A DNA stretch of 64,000 bases, taken from contig CALEDT010000039.1 in the NCBI GenBank assembly GCA_937949525.1, positions 1 to 64,000 of the forward strand. Reading direction: 5' to 3'. Positions within the stretch are counted from its first letter, which is position 1. Each line of letters begins with the position of its first letter. The position numbers were made by a program, and so were the translations under genes. This document shows, piece after piece, positions 10,578 through 21,971 of the stretch. Source of the stretch: an uncultured Burkholderiales bacterium (GTDB taxonomy: Bacteria > Pseudomonadota > Gammaproteobacteria > Burkholderiales > Thiobacillaceae). Under the pieces are notes generated by a model, which worked only from the letters and a program-made list of their open reading frames with translations, ran no database searches and had not been told where the DNA came from.

Positions 10578-11228
10578 TCAGGGACAGCCGATACAACCGC
10601 GCGTCTGCGTGTTGCGCAATATCGCCTGATCCAGATGTGCGCCGGTCAGGTCGGCGTTTTCCAGCGACGCGCGGGTCAGATCCGTGCCCTGCAGGCGGGC
10701 GCCGCGCAGCGACGCGGCTTGCAGGTGCGCCGCGCGCAGGTTGGCGCGGCGCAGGTCGGCCTCGTGCAGGCGCGCACCGTTCAGCCGGGCGTTGGTCAGG
10801 TCCGCTTCCTCCAGATGCGCGCCGGTGAGGTCCGCGTTGCTCAGGTCGGCGTTCTGCAGCATCGCGTTGCGCAGATCCGCACCCGCCAGATTGGCGCCGT
10901 TCAGGCGGGCGCCGCGCAGATTGGTGCGCACCAGCGTGGCGCCGCGCAGGTCCGCGCCGCGCAGGTCGGTCGAGGAAAAATTGGCCTCGGTGAGACTGGC
11001 CCGGCGCAGGTCGGCACCGCTCAACACGGTGCGCGAGAACTGGGAATTGCGCAGATCGGCCCCCGGCAGTGCGGCACCGTTGAGGTTCTTGTTGGTGCAC
11101 AGCGTGCCGCGGCGGATGTCGCAACCACCGACGTTGAGGCGCTGCGTCTGCGCCCAGCCGACGTCGGCCGACGCCAGCGCCACCAACAGCGCGCACGCAC
11201 CGGACGCCAGGCGCCGCGCCAGGTTCAT
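10578..11228 (-). CDS. Exported pentapeptide-repeat protein
   Basis: 216 residues from ATG 11228. A signal peptide (MNLARRLASGACALLVALASADVGWAQ) precedes a long uninterrupted run of A(D/N)LxxA-type pentapeptides from about residue 45 to 205, expected to fold as a right-handed quadrilateral beta-helix. The repeat is flanked by Cys pairs: GGCDIRRGTLC on the N side and CIGC at the end. Pentapeptide proteins include gyrase-protecting DNA mimics and many of unknown role; a signal peptide argues for the periplasm here. The gene lies downstream of, and in the same direction as, the ferredoxin gene. Confidence 0.88.
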   Translation of the reverse strand: MNLARRLASGACALLVALASADVGWAQTQRLNVGGCDIRRGTLCTNKNLNGAALPGADLRNSQFSRTVLSGADLRRASLTEANFSSTDLRGADLRGATLVRTNLRGARLNGANLAGADLRNAMLQNADLSNADLTGAHLEEADLTNARLNGARLHEADLRRANLRAAHLQAASLRGARLQGTDLTRASLENADLTGAHLDQAILRNTQTRGCIGCP

Positions 11229-11290
11229 GCTCAGCGGCAACGGCGTCGCGCCCCGCTGCCCGTCGATACGCCCGGCCTGGCCATGGCGGC

Positions 11291-12603
<1,313 letters not shown>

Positions 12604-12623
<20 letters not shown>

Positions 12624-13929
12624 GCTGGCCGCCGACGATGATGCGCGCCATGGTCTCGGGACGCAGACGCGCCTGGAACGCGCGCCGGATGTCGTCTGCC
12701 GTGACCGCGTCCACCCGCGCCGACCAGGTTTCCAGCCAGTCCAGCGGCAGGCGGTAGAAGCCGATCACCGCCAGGTGCTCCAGGATCTTGCGGTTGCTGT
12801 CCAGACGCAGCGGGAAACCGCCGATCAGGTTGTTCTTGGCCTGCGTCAGTTCCGCCTCGGTGGGGCCTTCGGCGAGGTAACGCAGCAGTTCGGCGTAGGC
12901 CGTGTCCACCGCCTCGCGCGTGGTGGCCCGGCCGGTCTGCAGGCCGATCTGGAACGGCCCCATGGCCTGCATCGGCGCGAAGAAGCTGTACACGCTGTAG
13001 GCCAGGCCGCGCTGCTGGCGCACCGCCTCGTTCAGGCGCGAATCGAAGCCGCCGCCGCCGAGCACGTAATTGCCCACCATCAGCGGGAAGAAGTCCGGGT
13101 CGTGGCGCATCATGCCGGGCTGGCCCATGAACAGATGGCTCTGGCTGGCGTGATGCGGGATCACCCGTTCGCCCGGCGTGGCCGCCACCGGCGGCGCCGG
13201 CGGCAAGTCCGGCGGCGCCTCGCCCGGCGGCAGGCCGGCGGCGAGCCGCTCGGCCAGCGCCTCGGCGCGCTCCCGCGTCAGATCGCCCATCAGCGTGATG
13301 ACCATGTTGGCGGCGCGGTAGTGGTCGGCATGGAAGCGCACCAGATCGTCGCGGCCCAGCGCGGCGACGCGATCCTCCTCGCCGTCGTCCGGCTGGCCGT
13401 AGGGGTGGTCGCCATAGATCGCCGCCTGGAACGCCCTGGCGCCGATCTGGTCCGGGCGCGTGCGCGCCTCGCGCAGGCCGGCGATGACCCGCGCCTGCTC
13501 GCGGCGCAGCACGCCGGCATCGAAATGCGGCGCCGCCAGCACCGCCGCCAACGTGGCGAAGGCCTGGTCGCTCTCGCGCGCGCCGCTCAGCGTGCGCAGC
13601 GTGAAGCCGGCGCGGTCGGCATCGAAACGCCCGCCCAGCACCGCGCCGACATCGGCCAGGCGCTCCTCGATCTCGCGCTCGCTCCAAGGCCCCGCACCCA
13701 GACGCATGACGTGCCGCGTCAGGTTGGCCAGCCCCGCGGTGGCGCGGCTGTCGCGCGCGCTGCCGGCGGCGAAGTCGACGCTGGCGTCGATCATGGGCAA
13801 ATCGTGGTTGGCGACGAAGTACACGCGCGCGCCCTGCGGCGTGTGCCAGTGCTGGATGTCCAGGCCGGCCGAGGCCAGCGGCGCCAGCAGGCATCCGAGC
13901 AATAGCAGGGCGATTGATTTAGCGGACAT
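12604..13929 (-). CDS. M16-family peptidase homologue lacking the zinc motif
   Basis: 441 residues with a signal peptide (MSAKSIALLLLGCLLAPLASAG). It has the two-lobe M16 fold, including SVDFAAGSARD and the late RGLAYSVYS segment. The position that holds HxxEH in active members reads RHVMRL, so the glutamate and second histidine are missing and the protein should be non-catalytic. It overlaps the upstream active paralogue by 11 bases. The two probably form a heterodimer, as in processing-peptidase pairs where one subunit is inactive. Substrates in the periplasm are unknown. Confidence 0.9.
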
Positions 13930-15385
13930 GATCGACTCCCGACGGACTGCGCGGCCGCGCCGGCGGACCTTGCGGCAGTGGCAGCGGCTCCAACACGGCG
14001 ACGGTGACGCGGTCATCCACCAAGTAACGCGCGGCGACGTCGCGCACCTGTTCGGCGGTGACGGCGGCGAGGCGGGCGTAGCGGGTGTCCTGCAGGGTGT
14101 GATCCAGGCCGGCGGACACCCAGCTACCGATGCGCATGGCCTGCGAGAACAGCGAGTCCTGCTGGAACACCTGGCTGGCCAGCACCTGCGCCTTGACCCG
14201 CGCCAGTTCTGCCTCGCCGATGCCGTCGCGCACCAGCCGCGCGACCTCGGCCTTGAGTGCGGCTTCCACCTCGGCCACCTCGATGCCGCGCGCCGGCGTG
14301 GCATCGATGATGAACAGGCCGGGCCCGCGGCCGATGCCGCCGTAGCCCGCCCCCACCTGCGTGGCGATGGCGCGCTCCCGTACCAGCGCCTGATTCAGCC
14401 GCGCGGAAGCGTGTCCGTCGAGCACGCCGGCGAGGATCTCCAGCGCATGGACATCATCGTCGCGTTCCGGATCGCGCAGGCGCGGCGCCTGCCAGGCCAG
14501 CGCCACCAGCGGCAGCTCGGCCGGCGCGCGCACCGTGACGCGCTTGGCGCCGGCCTGTTCCGGTTCGTTCAGCGGCTTGCGCACCGGCAGCGGGCGCGCG
14601 GGTATGTCGCCGAAATACTGGCGCGCCCACGCGTACACCTGCCCGGCATCGACGTCGCCGGCCACCACCAGCACCGCATTGTTGGGCGCATACCACTGCT
14701 CGTACCACTCGCGCGCGTCTTCCAGGCGCATGTTCTGCAGGTCATCCATCCAGCCGATCACCGGATGGCGATAGGGGTGGGTGACATAGGCCGTGGCCAT
14801 CAGTGCCTCGTACAGACGGGCCTGCGGGTTGTCCTCGGTACGCAGCCGGCGTTCCTCGATCACCACATTGATCTCGCGCGCGAATTCGTCGGCATCCAGC
14901 AGCAGATTGGCCATGCGGTCGGCCTCCAGACGCAGCGCCAGTTCCAGGCGGTCGCGTTGCAGCGTCTGGAAATACACCGTGTGATCGCGCGAAGTGAACG
15001 CGTTCTCGCGTCCGCCAGCGGCGGCGATGCGGCGCGAGAACTCGCCGGCCGGCACGTCGCGCGTGCCCTTGAACATCATGTGCTCCAGCACGTGCGCGAC
15101 GCCGGTGACGCCGTAGCGCTCGTCCATGCTGCCGGCGCGATACCACAGTTGCGACACCACCACCGGCGCGCGCCGGTCGGTCTTGACGATCACGCGCATG
15201 CCGTTGTCGAGCATGCGATCCAGCAGTTCGGCCTGGGCCGGCAACCACGCGAACAGACCCAGCGTGAGCATCAACAACGGGCCGAGGGCGCTACGCAGCC
15301 CCCAGGCACGCCGGCGGCAGCAAGGGGTGAACAGGGACGACCACGATGACATGAGCTTGAACGAAGGGAGCGAAAGGTCTCGCAT
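13919..15385 (-). CDS. Zinc-dependent M16-family peptidase, exported
   Basis: 488 residues from ATG 15385, preceded by GGGA; ATG 15352 is an alternative. An N-terminal hydrophobic stretch (LGPLLMLTLGLFAWLPAQA) is a signal peptide. The zinc-binding HxxEH motif is intact as HVLEH within GVTGVAHVLEHMMFKGT, with the downstream glutamate in the ENAFTSRDHT region context. It should be a periplasmic metallopeptidase acting together with its inactive partner encoded next. The gene is divergent from ftsY with 45 bases between starts. Confidence 0.93.
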   Translation of the reverse strand: MRDLSLPSFKLMSSWSSLFTPCCRRRAWGLRSALGPLLMLTLGLFAWLPAQAELLDRMLDNGMRVIVKTDRRAPVVVSQLWYRAGSMDERYGVTGVAHVLEHMMFKGTRDVPAGEFSRRIAAAGGRENAFTSRDHTVYFQTLQRDRLELALRLEADRMANLLLDADEFAREINVVIEERRLRTEDNPQARLYEALMATAYVTHPYRHPVIGWMDDLQNMRLEDAREWYEQWYAPNNAVLVVAGDVDAGQVYAWARQYFGDIPARPLPVRKPLNEPEQAGAKRVTVRAPAELPLVALAWQAPRLRDPERDDDVHALEILAGVLDGHASARLNQALVRERAIATQVGAGYGGIGRGPGLFIIDATPARGIEVAEVEAALKAEVARLVRDGIGEAELARVKAQVLASQVFQQDSLFSQAMRIGSWVSAGLDHTLQDTRYARLAAVTAEQVRDVAARYLVDDRVTVAVLEPLPLPQGPPARPRSPSGVDHVR

Positions 15386-15430
15386 GATAGAATCCCGCGG
15401 CCAACAACGCAGCCTCCGACCCGCCTCCCC

Positions 15431-16504
15431 GTGTTTGGTTTCCTCAAGTCCGGCAAGTCCAAGCCCACCGAGCCCCGGTCCGAGACGCCCGCGCCGCACG
15501 CGGACGAACTGCCGGCCACCCCGTCCGATACCGCCCTGCCAGCGGCCGCGCAACCGGCCTCGGACGACGCGCCGGCGGGCGACGAGCCGCCACGCCTGTC
15601 CTGGGCGCAGCGGCTCAAGCGCGGGCTGGGGCGCACGCGCGACGCCTTTGGCAGCCAGATCGCCGGCCTGTTCGGGGCCGGCGCCAGGATCGACGAGGCG
15701 CTGTTCGAGGAACTGGAGACCGTGCTGCTCACCGCCGACGTCGGCGTCGAGGCCAGCGCGCACCTGATCGAGCGCCTGCGCGCGCGCGTGCGCAAGGAAC
15801 GGCTGAGCGATGCCGCGCAACTGCGCGAGGCATTGAAGAGCGAACTGCGCGAGCTGCTGGCGCCGCTGGAGCAGCCATTGCGCATCACCGGTGCGCGGCC
15901 GTTCGTGATCATGCTGGCCGGCGTCAACGGCGCCGGCAAGACCACCACCATCGGCAAGCTGGCGCGCCGCTTCCAGGCCGAGGGCCGCAGCGTGCTGCTG
16001 GCCGCCGGCGACACCTTCCGTGCCGCCGCGCGCGAACAACTGGCGGAATGGGGCAGCCGCAACCAGGTCGAGGTGATCGCCTCGCAGGCTGGCGACCCGG
16101 CAGCGGTGATCTTCGACGCCATCCAGTCGGCGCGTGCGCGCGGCATCGACGTGGTGCTGGCCGACACCGCCGGCCGGCTGCCCACGCAGCTCAACCTGAT
16201 GGAGGAGATCCGCAAGGTCAAGCGCGTGATCCAGAAGGCCGACCCGAGCGCGCCGCACGAGGTGCTGCTGGTGCTGGACGCCAACATCGGCCAGAACGCG
16301 CTGGCGCAGGTCAAAGCCTTCGACGACGCACTCGGGCTGACCGGCCTGGTCATGACCAAACTGGACGGCACCGCCAAGGGCGGGGTCATCGCGGCGCTGG
16401 CCAAGCGGCAGCCGGTGCCGGTGCGTTTCATCGGCGTCGGCGAGGGGCTGGAGGACCTGCAACCGTTCCGCGCCGGCGAGTTCGTCGACGCGCTGTTCGC
16501 CTGA
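15431..16504 (+). CDS. ftsY: Signal recognition particle receptor GTPase
   Basis: 357 residues starting at GTG 15431. It docks SRP-ribosome complexes at the inner membrane. The first ~65 residues are the acidic, Pro/Glu/Asp-rich A domain. The NG domain follows, with P-loop [24 protein letters not shown] and the guanine-specificity motif [10 protein letters not shown]. The order ftsY-ftsE-ftsX and the divergent M16 peptidase gene are typical for gammaproteobacteria. ftsE starts 14 bases downstream. Confidence 0.96.
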   Translation: MFGFLKSGKSKPTEPRSETPAPHADELPATPSDTALPAAAQPASDDAPAGDEPPRLSWAQRLKRGLGRTRDAFGSQIAGLFGAGARIDEALFEELETVLLTADVGVEASAHLIERLRARVRKERLSDAAQLREALKSELRELLAPLEQPLRITGARPFVIMLAGVNGAGKTTTIGKLARRFQAEGRSVLLAAGDTFRAAAREQLAEWGSRNQVEVIASQAGDPAAVIFDAIQSARARGIDVVLADTAGRLPTQLNLMEEIRKVKRVIQKADPSAPHEVLLVLDANIGQNALAQVKAFDDALGLTGLVMTKLDGTAKGGVIAALAKRQPVPVRFIGVGEGLEDLQPFRAGEFVDALFA

Positions 16505-16518
16505 CGGCGAAGCACCGC

Positions 16519-17175
16519 ATGATCGAGCTGTCCGACGTCACCAAGCGCTATCCGGGTGGGCACGAGGCACTGTCCGAGCTGTCGCTGAAGATCGCGCAGG
16601 GCGAGCTGATCTTCCTCACCGGTCATTCCGGCGCCGGCAAGAGCACGCTGCTCAAGCTGATCGCCGCGCTGGAACGCCCCACCAGCGGCACCATCGTCGT
16701 CACCGGCCAGAACGTCGGCCGCATGAAGCGCGCCGCGCTGCCCTATTTCCGCCGCAACATCGGCCTGATCTTCCAGGACCACAAGCTGCTGTACGACCGC
16801 AGCGTCATCGACAACGTGCTGCTGCCGCTGCACATCCAGGGCATGATCGGCGCCGATGCCGCCAAGCGCGCGCGCGCCGCGCTCGACAAGGTCGGCCTGC
16901 TCGGCAAGGAACGGGCGCGCCCGATCACGCTGTCCGGCGGCGAGCAGCAGCGCCTGTGCATCGCCCGCGCGGTGGTCAGCCGGCCGGCGCTGCTGCTGGC
17001 CGACGAACCCACGGCGAACCTGGACAGCGCCTACGCGCGCGACATCATGGACATGTTCCGCGCCTTCAACCAAGTCGGCGTCACCCTGCTGATCGCCACG
17101 CACGACCTGGATCTGATCCACCAGTACGGCGGCCGCCAGGTCGATCTCGCCCACGGCCGGCTGGTGCGCGCATGA
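16519..17175 (+). CDS. ftsE: Cell-division ABC transporter ATP-binding protein
   Basis: 218 residues. It powers FtsX at the septum, where the complex activates peptidoglycan hydrolases. Walker A is GHSGAGKST, the Q-loop is FQDHKLL, the signature is LSGGEQQR and Walker B is LLLADEPT. The first segment, MIELSDVTKRYPGG, is characteristic of FtsE. The final ATGA overlaps the ftsX start, implying translational coupling. Confidence 0.96.
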   Translation: MIELSDVTKRYPGGHEALSELSLKIAQGELIFLTGHSGAGKSTLLKLIAALERPTSGTIVVTGQNVGRMKRAALPYFRRNIGLIFQDHKLLYDRSVIDNVLLPLHIQGMIGADAAKRARAALDKVGLLGKERARPITLSGGEQQRLCIARAVVSRPALLLADEPTANLDSAYARDIMDMFRAFNQVGVTLLIATHDLDLIHQYGGRQVDLAHGRLVRA

Positions 17176-18077
17176 AGGCCTGGCTCGCCCACCACCTGCA
17201 AAGCCTGCGCACCGCCGCCGCGCGTTTCCGCGCGGCGCCGCTGGCCACGCTGTTCACCGTGCTGGTGATCGGCATCGCCGTGGCGCTGCCGGCCGGCCTG
17301 TACGCGCTGCTGCTCAACCTGGATCGCGCCGCCGGCGGCGCCCGTCCGCTGCCCGAACTCACGCTGTTCCTGAAAACCGATGTCGGCGCCGAACAGGGCG
17401 CCCGGTTCGCCGCCGCGCTGAAGAACGACGCCGACGTGGCGGACACCCGTTTCATCAGCCGCGACGACGGCATCCGCAAGCTGGAGGCGATGGGCTTGGG
17501 CGACCTCGCCGCCGGTTTGCCGGACAACCCGCTGCCGCACAGCATCCTCGTCACCCCGGCCACCGGCGAGCCGGAACGGCTGGAAGCGCTGCGCGAACGC
17601 CTGGCCGGGGATGCCGTGGTGGAGCGGGTGATGCTGGATGCCGCCTGGATCAAACGCCTCGATGCCCTGCTCGGCCTGGGTCGAGACCTGGTGTTCCTGC
17701 TCGCGGTCCTGCTCGGCCTGGCACTCGCCGCCATCACCGCCAACACCATACGCCTGCAGATCTACGCGCAGCGCGACGAGATCGAAGTGGCGCAACTGAT
17801 CGGCGCCACCGATCGCTTCATCCGCCGACCCTTCCTGTATTTCGGCGCCATCCAGGGCGTCAGCGGCGGTCTGGCCGGCTGGTGCATCGTCATGCTCGCC
17901 GGGTGGTCGCTGCAAGCCGGTGTCGCGGCCGTGGCCGCCGCCTACGGCGTCGACTTCCGTCTGGCCGGTTTCGGCCTGGGCGAACTGTTGCCGCTGCTGG
18001 CCATCAGCGCGGCGCTGGGCTGGCTGGGCGCCTACTTCGCAGTGAGCCGCGCGTTGCGCGAGATGGAAAAGTTCTGA
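17172..18077 (+). CDS. ftsX: Cell-division protein, FtsX permease
   Basis: 301 residues. A cytoplasmic N-terminus is followed by TM1 (~residues 24-45), a large periplasmic loop containing the hydrolase-activator contact region, then three further TM segments (~170-195, 215-240, 265-290). The C-terminus SRALREMEKF is typical. Start ATG 17172 overlaps the ftsE stop by four bases. Confidence 0.95.
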   Translation: MKAWLAHHLQSLRTAAARFRAAPLATLFTVLVIGIAVALPAGLYALLLNLDRAAGGARPLPELTLFLKTDVGAEQGARFAAALKNDADVADTRFISRDDGIRKLEAMGLGDLAAGLPDNPLPHSILVTPATGEPERLEALRERLAGDAVVERVMLDAAWIKRLDALLGLGRDLVFLLAVLLGLALAAITANTIRLQIYAQRDEIEVAQLIGATDRFIRRPFLYFGAIQGVSGGLAGWCIVMLAGWSLQAGVAAVAAAYGVDFRLAGFGLGELLPLLAISAALGWLGAYFAVSRALREMEKF

Positions 18078-18136
18078 GCGCGGCACCCGCCGTGGCGGCC
18101 GCACCGGCCCGCCCCCACCTGCCGACGCCGCGCGCC

Positions 18137-19534
18137 ATGACGCCGCACCCCCTGCCCTATCATCCCGACAGCGCCGTACTGTTCGAGCACGTCGCCGACC
18201 AGCCGTGGGCGGTGCTGCTCGACAGCGCGCAGCCGCTCGCCAGCGGCCGCTACGACATCATCGCCGCCGATCCGTTTACCACGCTGGTGACGCGCGGCGC
18301 GATCACGGAAATCCGCCGGCAGGCCGGCCAGCCGCAAGCCTCCCGCCAGACCAATGAAGACCCGTTCGCGCTGCTGCGTGCCGAACTGGCCATCGGCACG
18401 GCGCGCGGCGCGCTGCCGTTCATGGGCGGCGCCATCGGCTATTTCGGCTATGACCTGGCGCGCCGCATCGAACGCCTGCCGCAACGCCCCGTTGCCGCCT
18501 CGGCGCCGCCCGACATGGCGGTCGGCATCTACGACTGGGCGGTGCTGGTCGATCACGCCCGGCGCCAGAGCTGGCTGGTCGGTGCCGGCCGCGACGCGCG
18601 CACCGCCGCGGCCTGGCCGGCGCTGATCGAACGCTTCTCCCGCCCGCCAAGCGTGAGCATGCGCCGCGCGCCGTGGCGGGTCGGCCGCGTGGTCGGCGCC
18701 TTCACCCGTGCCGACTACGCCCGCGCCTTCGCGCGCATCCAGCGCTACATCGCCGACGGCGACTGCTACCAGGTGAACCTGGCGCAGTGCTTCACCGCTG
18801 CCGCCAGCGGCGATCCCTGGCCGGCCTACCGGCGTCTGCGCCGGATCAACCCGGCGCCATTCTCCGCCTACCTCAACCTGCCGGATGCGCGCATCCTGTC
18901 CTCGTCGCCGGAGCGCTTCCTGCGCGTGCGCGACGGCCGGGTGGAAACGCGGCCGATCAAGGGCACGCGCGCGCGCGGCGCCACGCCGCAAGCGGATGCC
19001 GCGCTGGCCGAGGCGCTGCGCACCAGCGTCAAGGACCGCGCGGAGAACGTCATGATCGTCGACCTGCTGCGCAACGACCTGGGCCGCGTGTGCGCCACCG
19101 GCTCGGTGCAGGTGCCGCAGTTGTGCGCGCTGGAGAGCTACGCCAGCGTGCACCATCTGGTCAGCACCGTCACCGGCCGGCTGGCCCCCGGCATCGATGC
19201 CGTCGCGCTGTTGCGCGCCGCCTTCCCCGGCGGTTCGATCACCGGTGCGCCCAAGATCCGCGCCATGCAGATCATCGACGAACTGGAACCCGAACGCCGC
19301 GGCGTCTATTGCGGCAGCATCGGCTGGATCGGCTTCGACGGCGACATGGACTGCAACATCGCCATCCGCACCCTGGTGCACAGCGGCGACACGCTGCGCT
19401 GCTGGGCCGGCGGCGGCATCGTCGCCGACTCCGATGCCGGCGCGGAATACCGCGAATGCCTGGACAAGGCCGACGCGCTGCTGCGCCTGCTGCGCGAGTT
19501 CGGCGCCGATACCGGTGGCGTGGAGGACGGCTGA
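18137..19534 (+). CDS. pabB: Aminodeoxychorismate synthase component I
   Basis: 465 residues. It makes 4-amino-4-deoxychorismate from chorismate for p-aminobenzoate and folate. The N-terminal domain resembles TrpE/PabB; the chorismate-binding domain has IQRYIADGDCYQVNLAQ, SSSPERFL, FPGGSITGAPK and a late AGGGIVADSDAGAEYRE. PIKGTRARG with lysine is the PabB form; anthranilate synthase has alanine at that site. ATG 18137 is used; the frame stays open upstream into ftsX, so a slightly earlier start is possible. folA and folD also lie in the window but far away. Confidence 0.92.
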   Translation: MTPHPLPYHPDSAVLFEHVADQPWAVLLDSAQPLASGRYDIIAADPFTTLVTRGAITEIRRQAGQPQASRQTNEDPFALLRAELAIGTARGALPFMGGAIGYFGYDLARRIERLPQRPVAASAPPDMAVGIYDWAVLVDHARRQSWLVGAGRDARTAAAWPALIERFSRPPSVSMRRAPWRVGRVVGAFTRADYARAFARIQRYIADGDCYQVNLAQCFTAAASGDPWPAYRRLRRINPAPFSAYLNLPDARILSSSPERFLRVRDGRVETRPIKGTRARGATPQADAALAEALRTSVKDRAENVMIVDLLRNDLGRVCATGSVQVPQLCALESYASVHHLVSTVTGRLAPGIDAVALLRAAFPGGSITGAPKIRAMQIIDELEPERRGVYCGSIGWIGFDGDMDCNIAIRTLVHSGDTLRCWAGGGIVADSDAGAEYRECLDKADALLRLLREFGADTGGVEDG

Positions 19535-19685
19535 GGCGCGACCCTCATCACCGCCGGTAGACCTCGGCCTTGCCGTGGCACCGGCATGCAACACCGTTTG
19601 GACCGTATGCGCGTTCATGAAAAAATACGCGCCTCGCAGCGGCGCCTGCGTCGCACTGCTCCTGACCAGAACTGGAATCGCACGC
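19535..19685. other. Intergenic stretch between pabB and the ABC transporter genes
   Basis: 151 bases with no gene. An in-frame ATG at 19618 would extend the ATPase by about 23 residues, but the added peptide matches nothing in the family. I see no clear promoter or terminator. Confidence 0.5.
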
Positions 19686-20684
19686 ATGACGCAACACCGA
19701 TGCGCTTCGCCGGCGCAGCCCGGCGACACCGACGCTCGCGCGCCGGCCATTGAGCTGCTGGGCCTGTCGAAGTCCTTTCCGGGCGGCCGCGCGCCCGCGC
19801 TCGACGGCATCGACCTGGTGGTGCCGCGCGGCGGCATCTTCGGCATCCTTGGCCCCAACGGCGCCGGCAAGACCACGCTGATGTCCATCCTGGGCGGGCT
19901 GATCCTGCCCAGCGCCGGCAGCGTGCGCATCGCCGGCCACGACGTGCTGACCGAGTCGCGGCACATCCGCCACATCCTCGGTCTGGTGCCGCAGGAGCCG
20001 GCGATCTACCCGACCCTGACGGCGCGCGAGAACCTGGATTTCTTCGGCCGCATGCAGGGATTGTCCGGCGCCTACCTGGACAGCCGCGTCCAGGCCTGCC
20101 TGGAACTGGCGGAAATGACCGGCGAGGCCGATCAGCGCGTGGAACAGTTCTCCGGCGGTTACAAGCGCCGGCTCAACATGGTCATCGGCCTGATGCACGA
20201 ACCGGAGATCCTGATCCTGGACGAGCCGACCGTGGCCATCGATCCGCACTCGCGCGCCCTGATTCACCATCGTCTGCGCGAGCTCAACGCCGCCGGCATC
20301 ACCATCCTGATCTCCACGCACTACATGGAAGAGGCCGAACTGCTGTGCAGCGATGTCGCCATCATCGATCACGGCCGGCTGATCGTGCAGGGCTCGGTTC
20401 CGGAACTGCTTGCGCGACGGCGTGACGAGGCCATCGAATTGCAGTTTTTCAGCGAACCCGACGGCGCGTTGGCACAGGCGCTGCAAGCCATTCCGGGCGT
20501 CCGGCAGGTCGAACTGGCGGGCTGCCGCATGCGTATCTCCAGCGATCGGCCGGAACTGGCCATCGCGCCGATCATGCAGCGCGTGCAGGCCGATGGACCG
20601 ACACTGCGTTCGCTGGTGTACGGGCGGGCCAGCCTGGAGCAGGTCTTCCTGTCGCTCACCGGCGACCGGGGAGAACTGCGGTGA
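19686..20684 (+). CDS. ABC-2-type transporter ATP-binding protein
   Basis: 332 residues from ATG 19686. Walker A is GPNGAGKTT, the signature is FSGGYKRRLNM and Walker B is ILILDEPT, followed by the H-loop in STHYMEEAE. A C-terminal extension after residue ~235 resembles the DUF4162-type tail of multidrug and polysaccharide exporters. Its last four bases, GTGA, overlap the start of the permease gene. The pair should form a two-gene exporter; the substrate is not evident. Confidence 0.9.
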   Translation: MTQHRCASPAQPGDTDARAPAIELLGLSKSFPGGRAPALDGIDLVVPRGGIFGILGPNGAGKTTLMSILGGLILPSAGSVRIAGHDVLTESRHIRHILGLVPQEPAIYPTLTARENLDFFGRMQGLSGAYLDSRVQACLELAEMTGEADQRVEQFSGGYKRRLNMVIGLMHEPEILILDEPTVAIDPHSRALIHHRLRELNAAGITILISTHYMEEAELLCSDVAIIDHGRLIVQGSVPELLARRRDEAIELQFFSEPDGALAQALQAIPGVRQVELAGCRMRISSDRPELAIAPIMQRVQADGPTLRSLVYGRASLEQVFLSLTGDRGELR

Positions 20685-21946
20685 AGGGCAATCTGGCCAA
20701 ACTGCGCGCCAGCATCGTCAAGGACGCGCGCATCCTGTTGCGCGACCGTCAGGCATTGATCCTGTTCTTCACCATGCCGGTGCTGTTCGTGCTGATCCTG
20801 TCGCTGTCCCTGCGCGACGTGTTCGGCGACCGTCCGGGCGCCACCTTCCCGGTGCTGGTGGTGGCCCAGGACCGGCAGGAAGTGGGCCAGGGCATCATCG
20901 ACACCTTCCGCAACAACCCGCACGTGCGTCTGTCGCTGGACGAGGACGCCAGCGAGGCCGAGGCGCGACAATGGCTGATCGACGGCCAGTACCGGTTCGT
21001 CGTGCTGGTGCCGGCCGGCGCGACCGAGCAGGCCAAGCGCCGTCTGGGCGAAGTCATGGCCGACGTGCCGGTCGAACTGCGCCTGGAACGACCGGTGGAA
21101 GTGCGCGTGCTGGCCGATCCGTCGTTGCGTTCCGACTACCGCAAGGTACTGGAAGGCAGCCTGGATCTGGCCTTGCACGGCATCGAGATGAAGCTGGGCC
21201 GGGAGCAACTGGAGCAGACCCTGCGCGTGACCCAGGGCACCCATTTCAGCGGATTACCGGATTTCGACCAGGCCCGGCTGTTCCTGCCGGTGCACGGCGA
21301 GACCGTGACCAAAGGGGTGGGCGGGCCGACGCCCACGTCGGTACAGCAGAACGCGCCGGCCTGGACCTTGCTGGCCATGTTTTTCCTGACCGTGCCGCTG
21401 TCGGTGTCGTTCATCAAGGAACGCGAGCAGGGCAGCCTGTTCCGCCTGCAGACCATGACCGTGCCGCCCTGGGTGGTCCTGGGCGGCAAGGCGGTGCCGT
21501 ACTTCGTCATCAACCAGATCCAGATGATCTCCGTGCTCGCCGTCAGCGTCTACGTGCTGCCGCTGTTGGGCGGCGATCCGCTCGGGCTGGGCAACGCGCC
21601 GCTGGCGCTGGTGCTGATGGGCGCCTCGGCCAGCCTGGCGGCCATCGGCTTCGGCATCGCCGTGGCGGTGTTCGCGCGCACCACCGAGCAGGCCGCCGGT
21701 TTCAGTTCCGCCACGGTGATGATCATGGGCGCGCTCGGCGGCATCCTGGTGCCCAAGGCGGTGATGCTGCCGATCATGCAGGATCTGGCGGTGATCTCGC
21801 CGCTGTCCTGGGGCCTGGACGGCTTCCTCGACATCTTCGTGCGCGGCGGCGGCCTGGCCGACGTATTGCCGGAGGCGCTGGCGCTGCTGGCATTCTCGGC
21901 GTTCTGTCACGCCATCGCCATCGCCCGCTATCGCCGGCGGGGCTGA
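20681..21946 (+). CDS. ABC-2-type transporter permease
   Basis: 421 residues with a GTG start overlapping the ATPase stop. TM1 is at residues ~28-46 (LILFFTMPVLFVLILSL), followed by a ~190-residue extracytoplasmic domain and then a cluster of five TM segments from ~residue 228 to the end. FIKEREQGSLFRLQTMTVPPW is the conserved coupling region of ABC2 membrane proteins. It ends convergent with the START-like protein gene. Confidence 0.9.
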   Translation: MKGNLAKLRASIVKDARILLRDRQALILFFTMPVLFVLILSLSLRDVFGDRPGATFPVLVVAQDRQEVGQGIIDTFRNNPHVRLSLDEDASEAEARQWLIDGQYRFVVLVPAGATEQAKRRLGEVMADVPVELRLERPVEVRVLADPSLRSDYRKVLEGSLDLALHGIEMKLGREQLEQTLRVTQGTHFSGLPDFDQARLFLPVHGETVTKGVGGPTPTSVQQNAPAWTLLAMFFLTVPLSVSFIKEREQGSLFRLQTMTVPPWVVLGGKAVPYFVINQIQMISVLAVSVYVLPLLGGDPLGLGNAPLALVLMGASASLAAIGFGIAVAVFARTTEQAAGFSSATVMIMGALGGILVPKAVMLPIMQDLAVISPLSWGLDGFLDIFVRGGGLADVLPEALALLAFSAFCHAIAIARYRRRG

Positions 21947-21971
21947 CCGGCCGCGCAGCCGCGCTGCGCGA

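Noticed and set aside
10600-11090. Short-period DNA tandem repeat as a separate repeat feature
   Set aside because: The 15-base periodicity comes from the pentapeptide codons and is explained by the protein.
19618-19685. An earlier ATG start for the ABC ATPase gene
   Set aside because: The added 23 residues look like random coding and no ribosome site precedes it.
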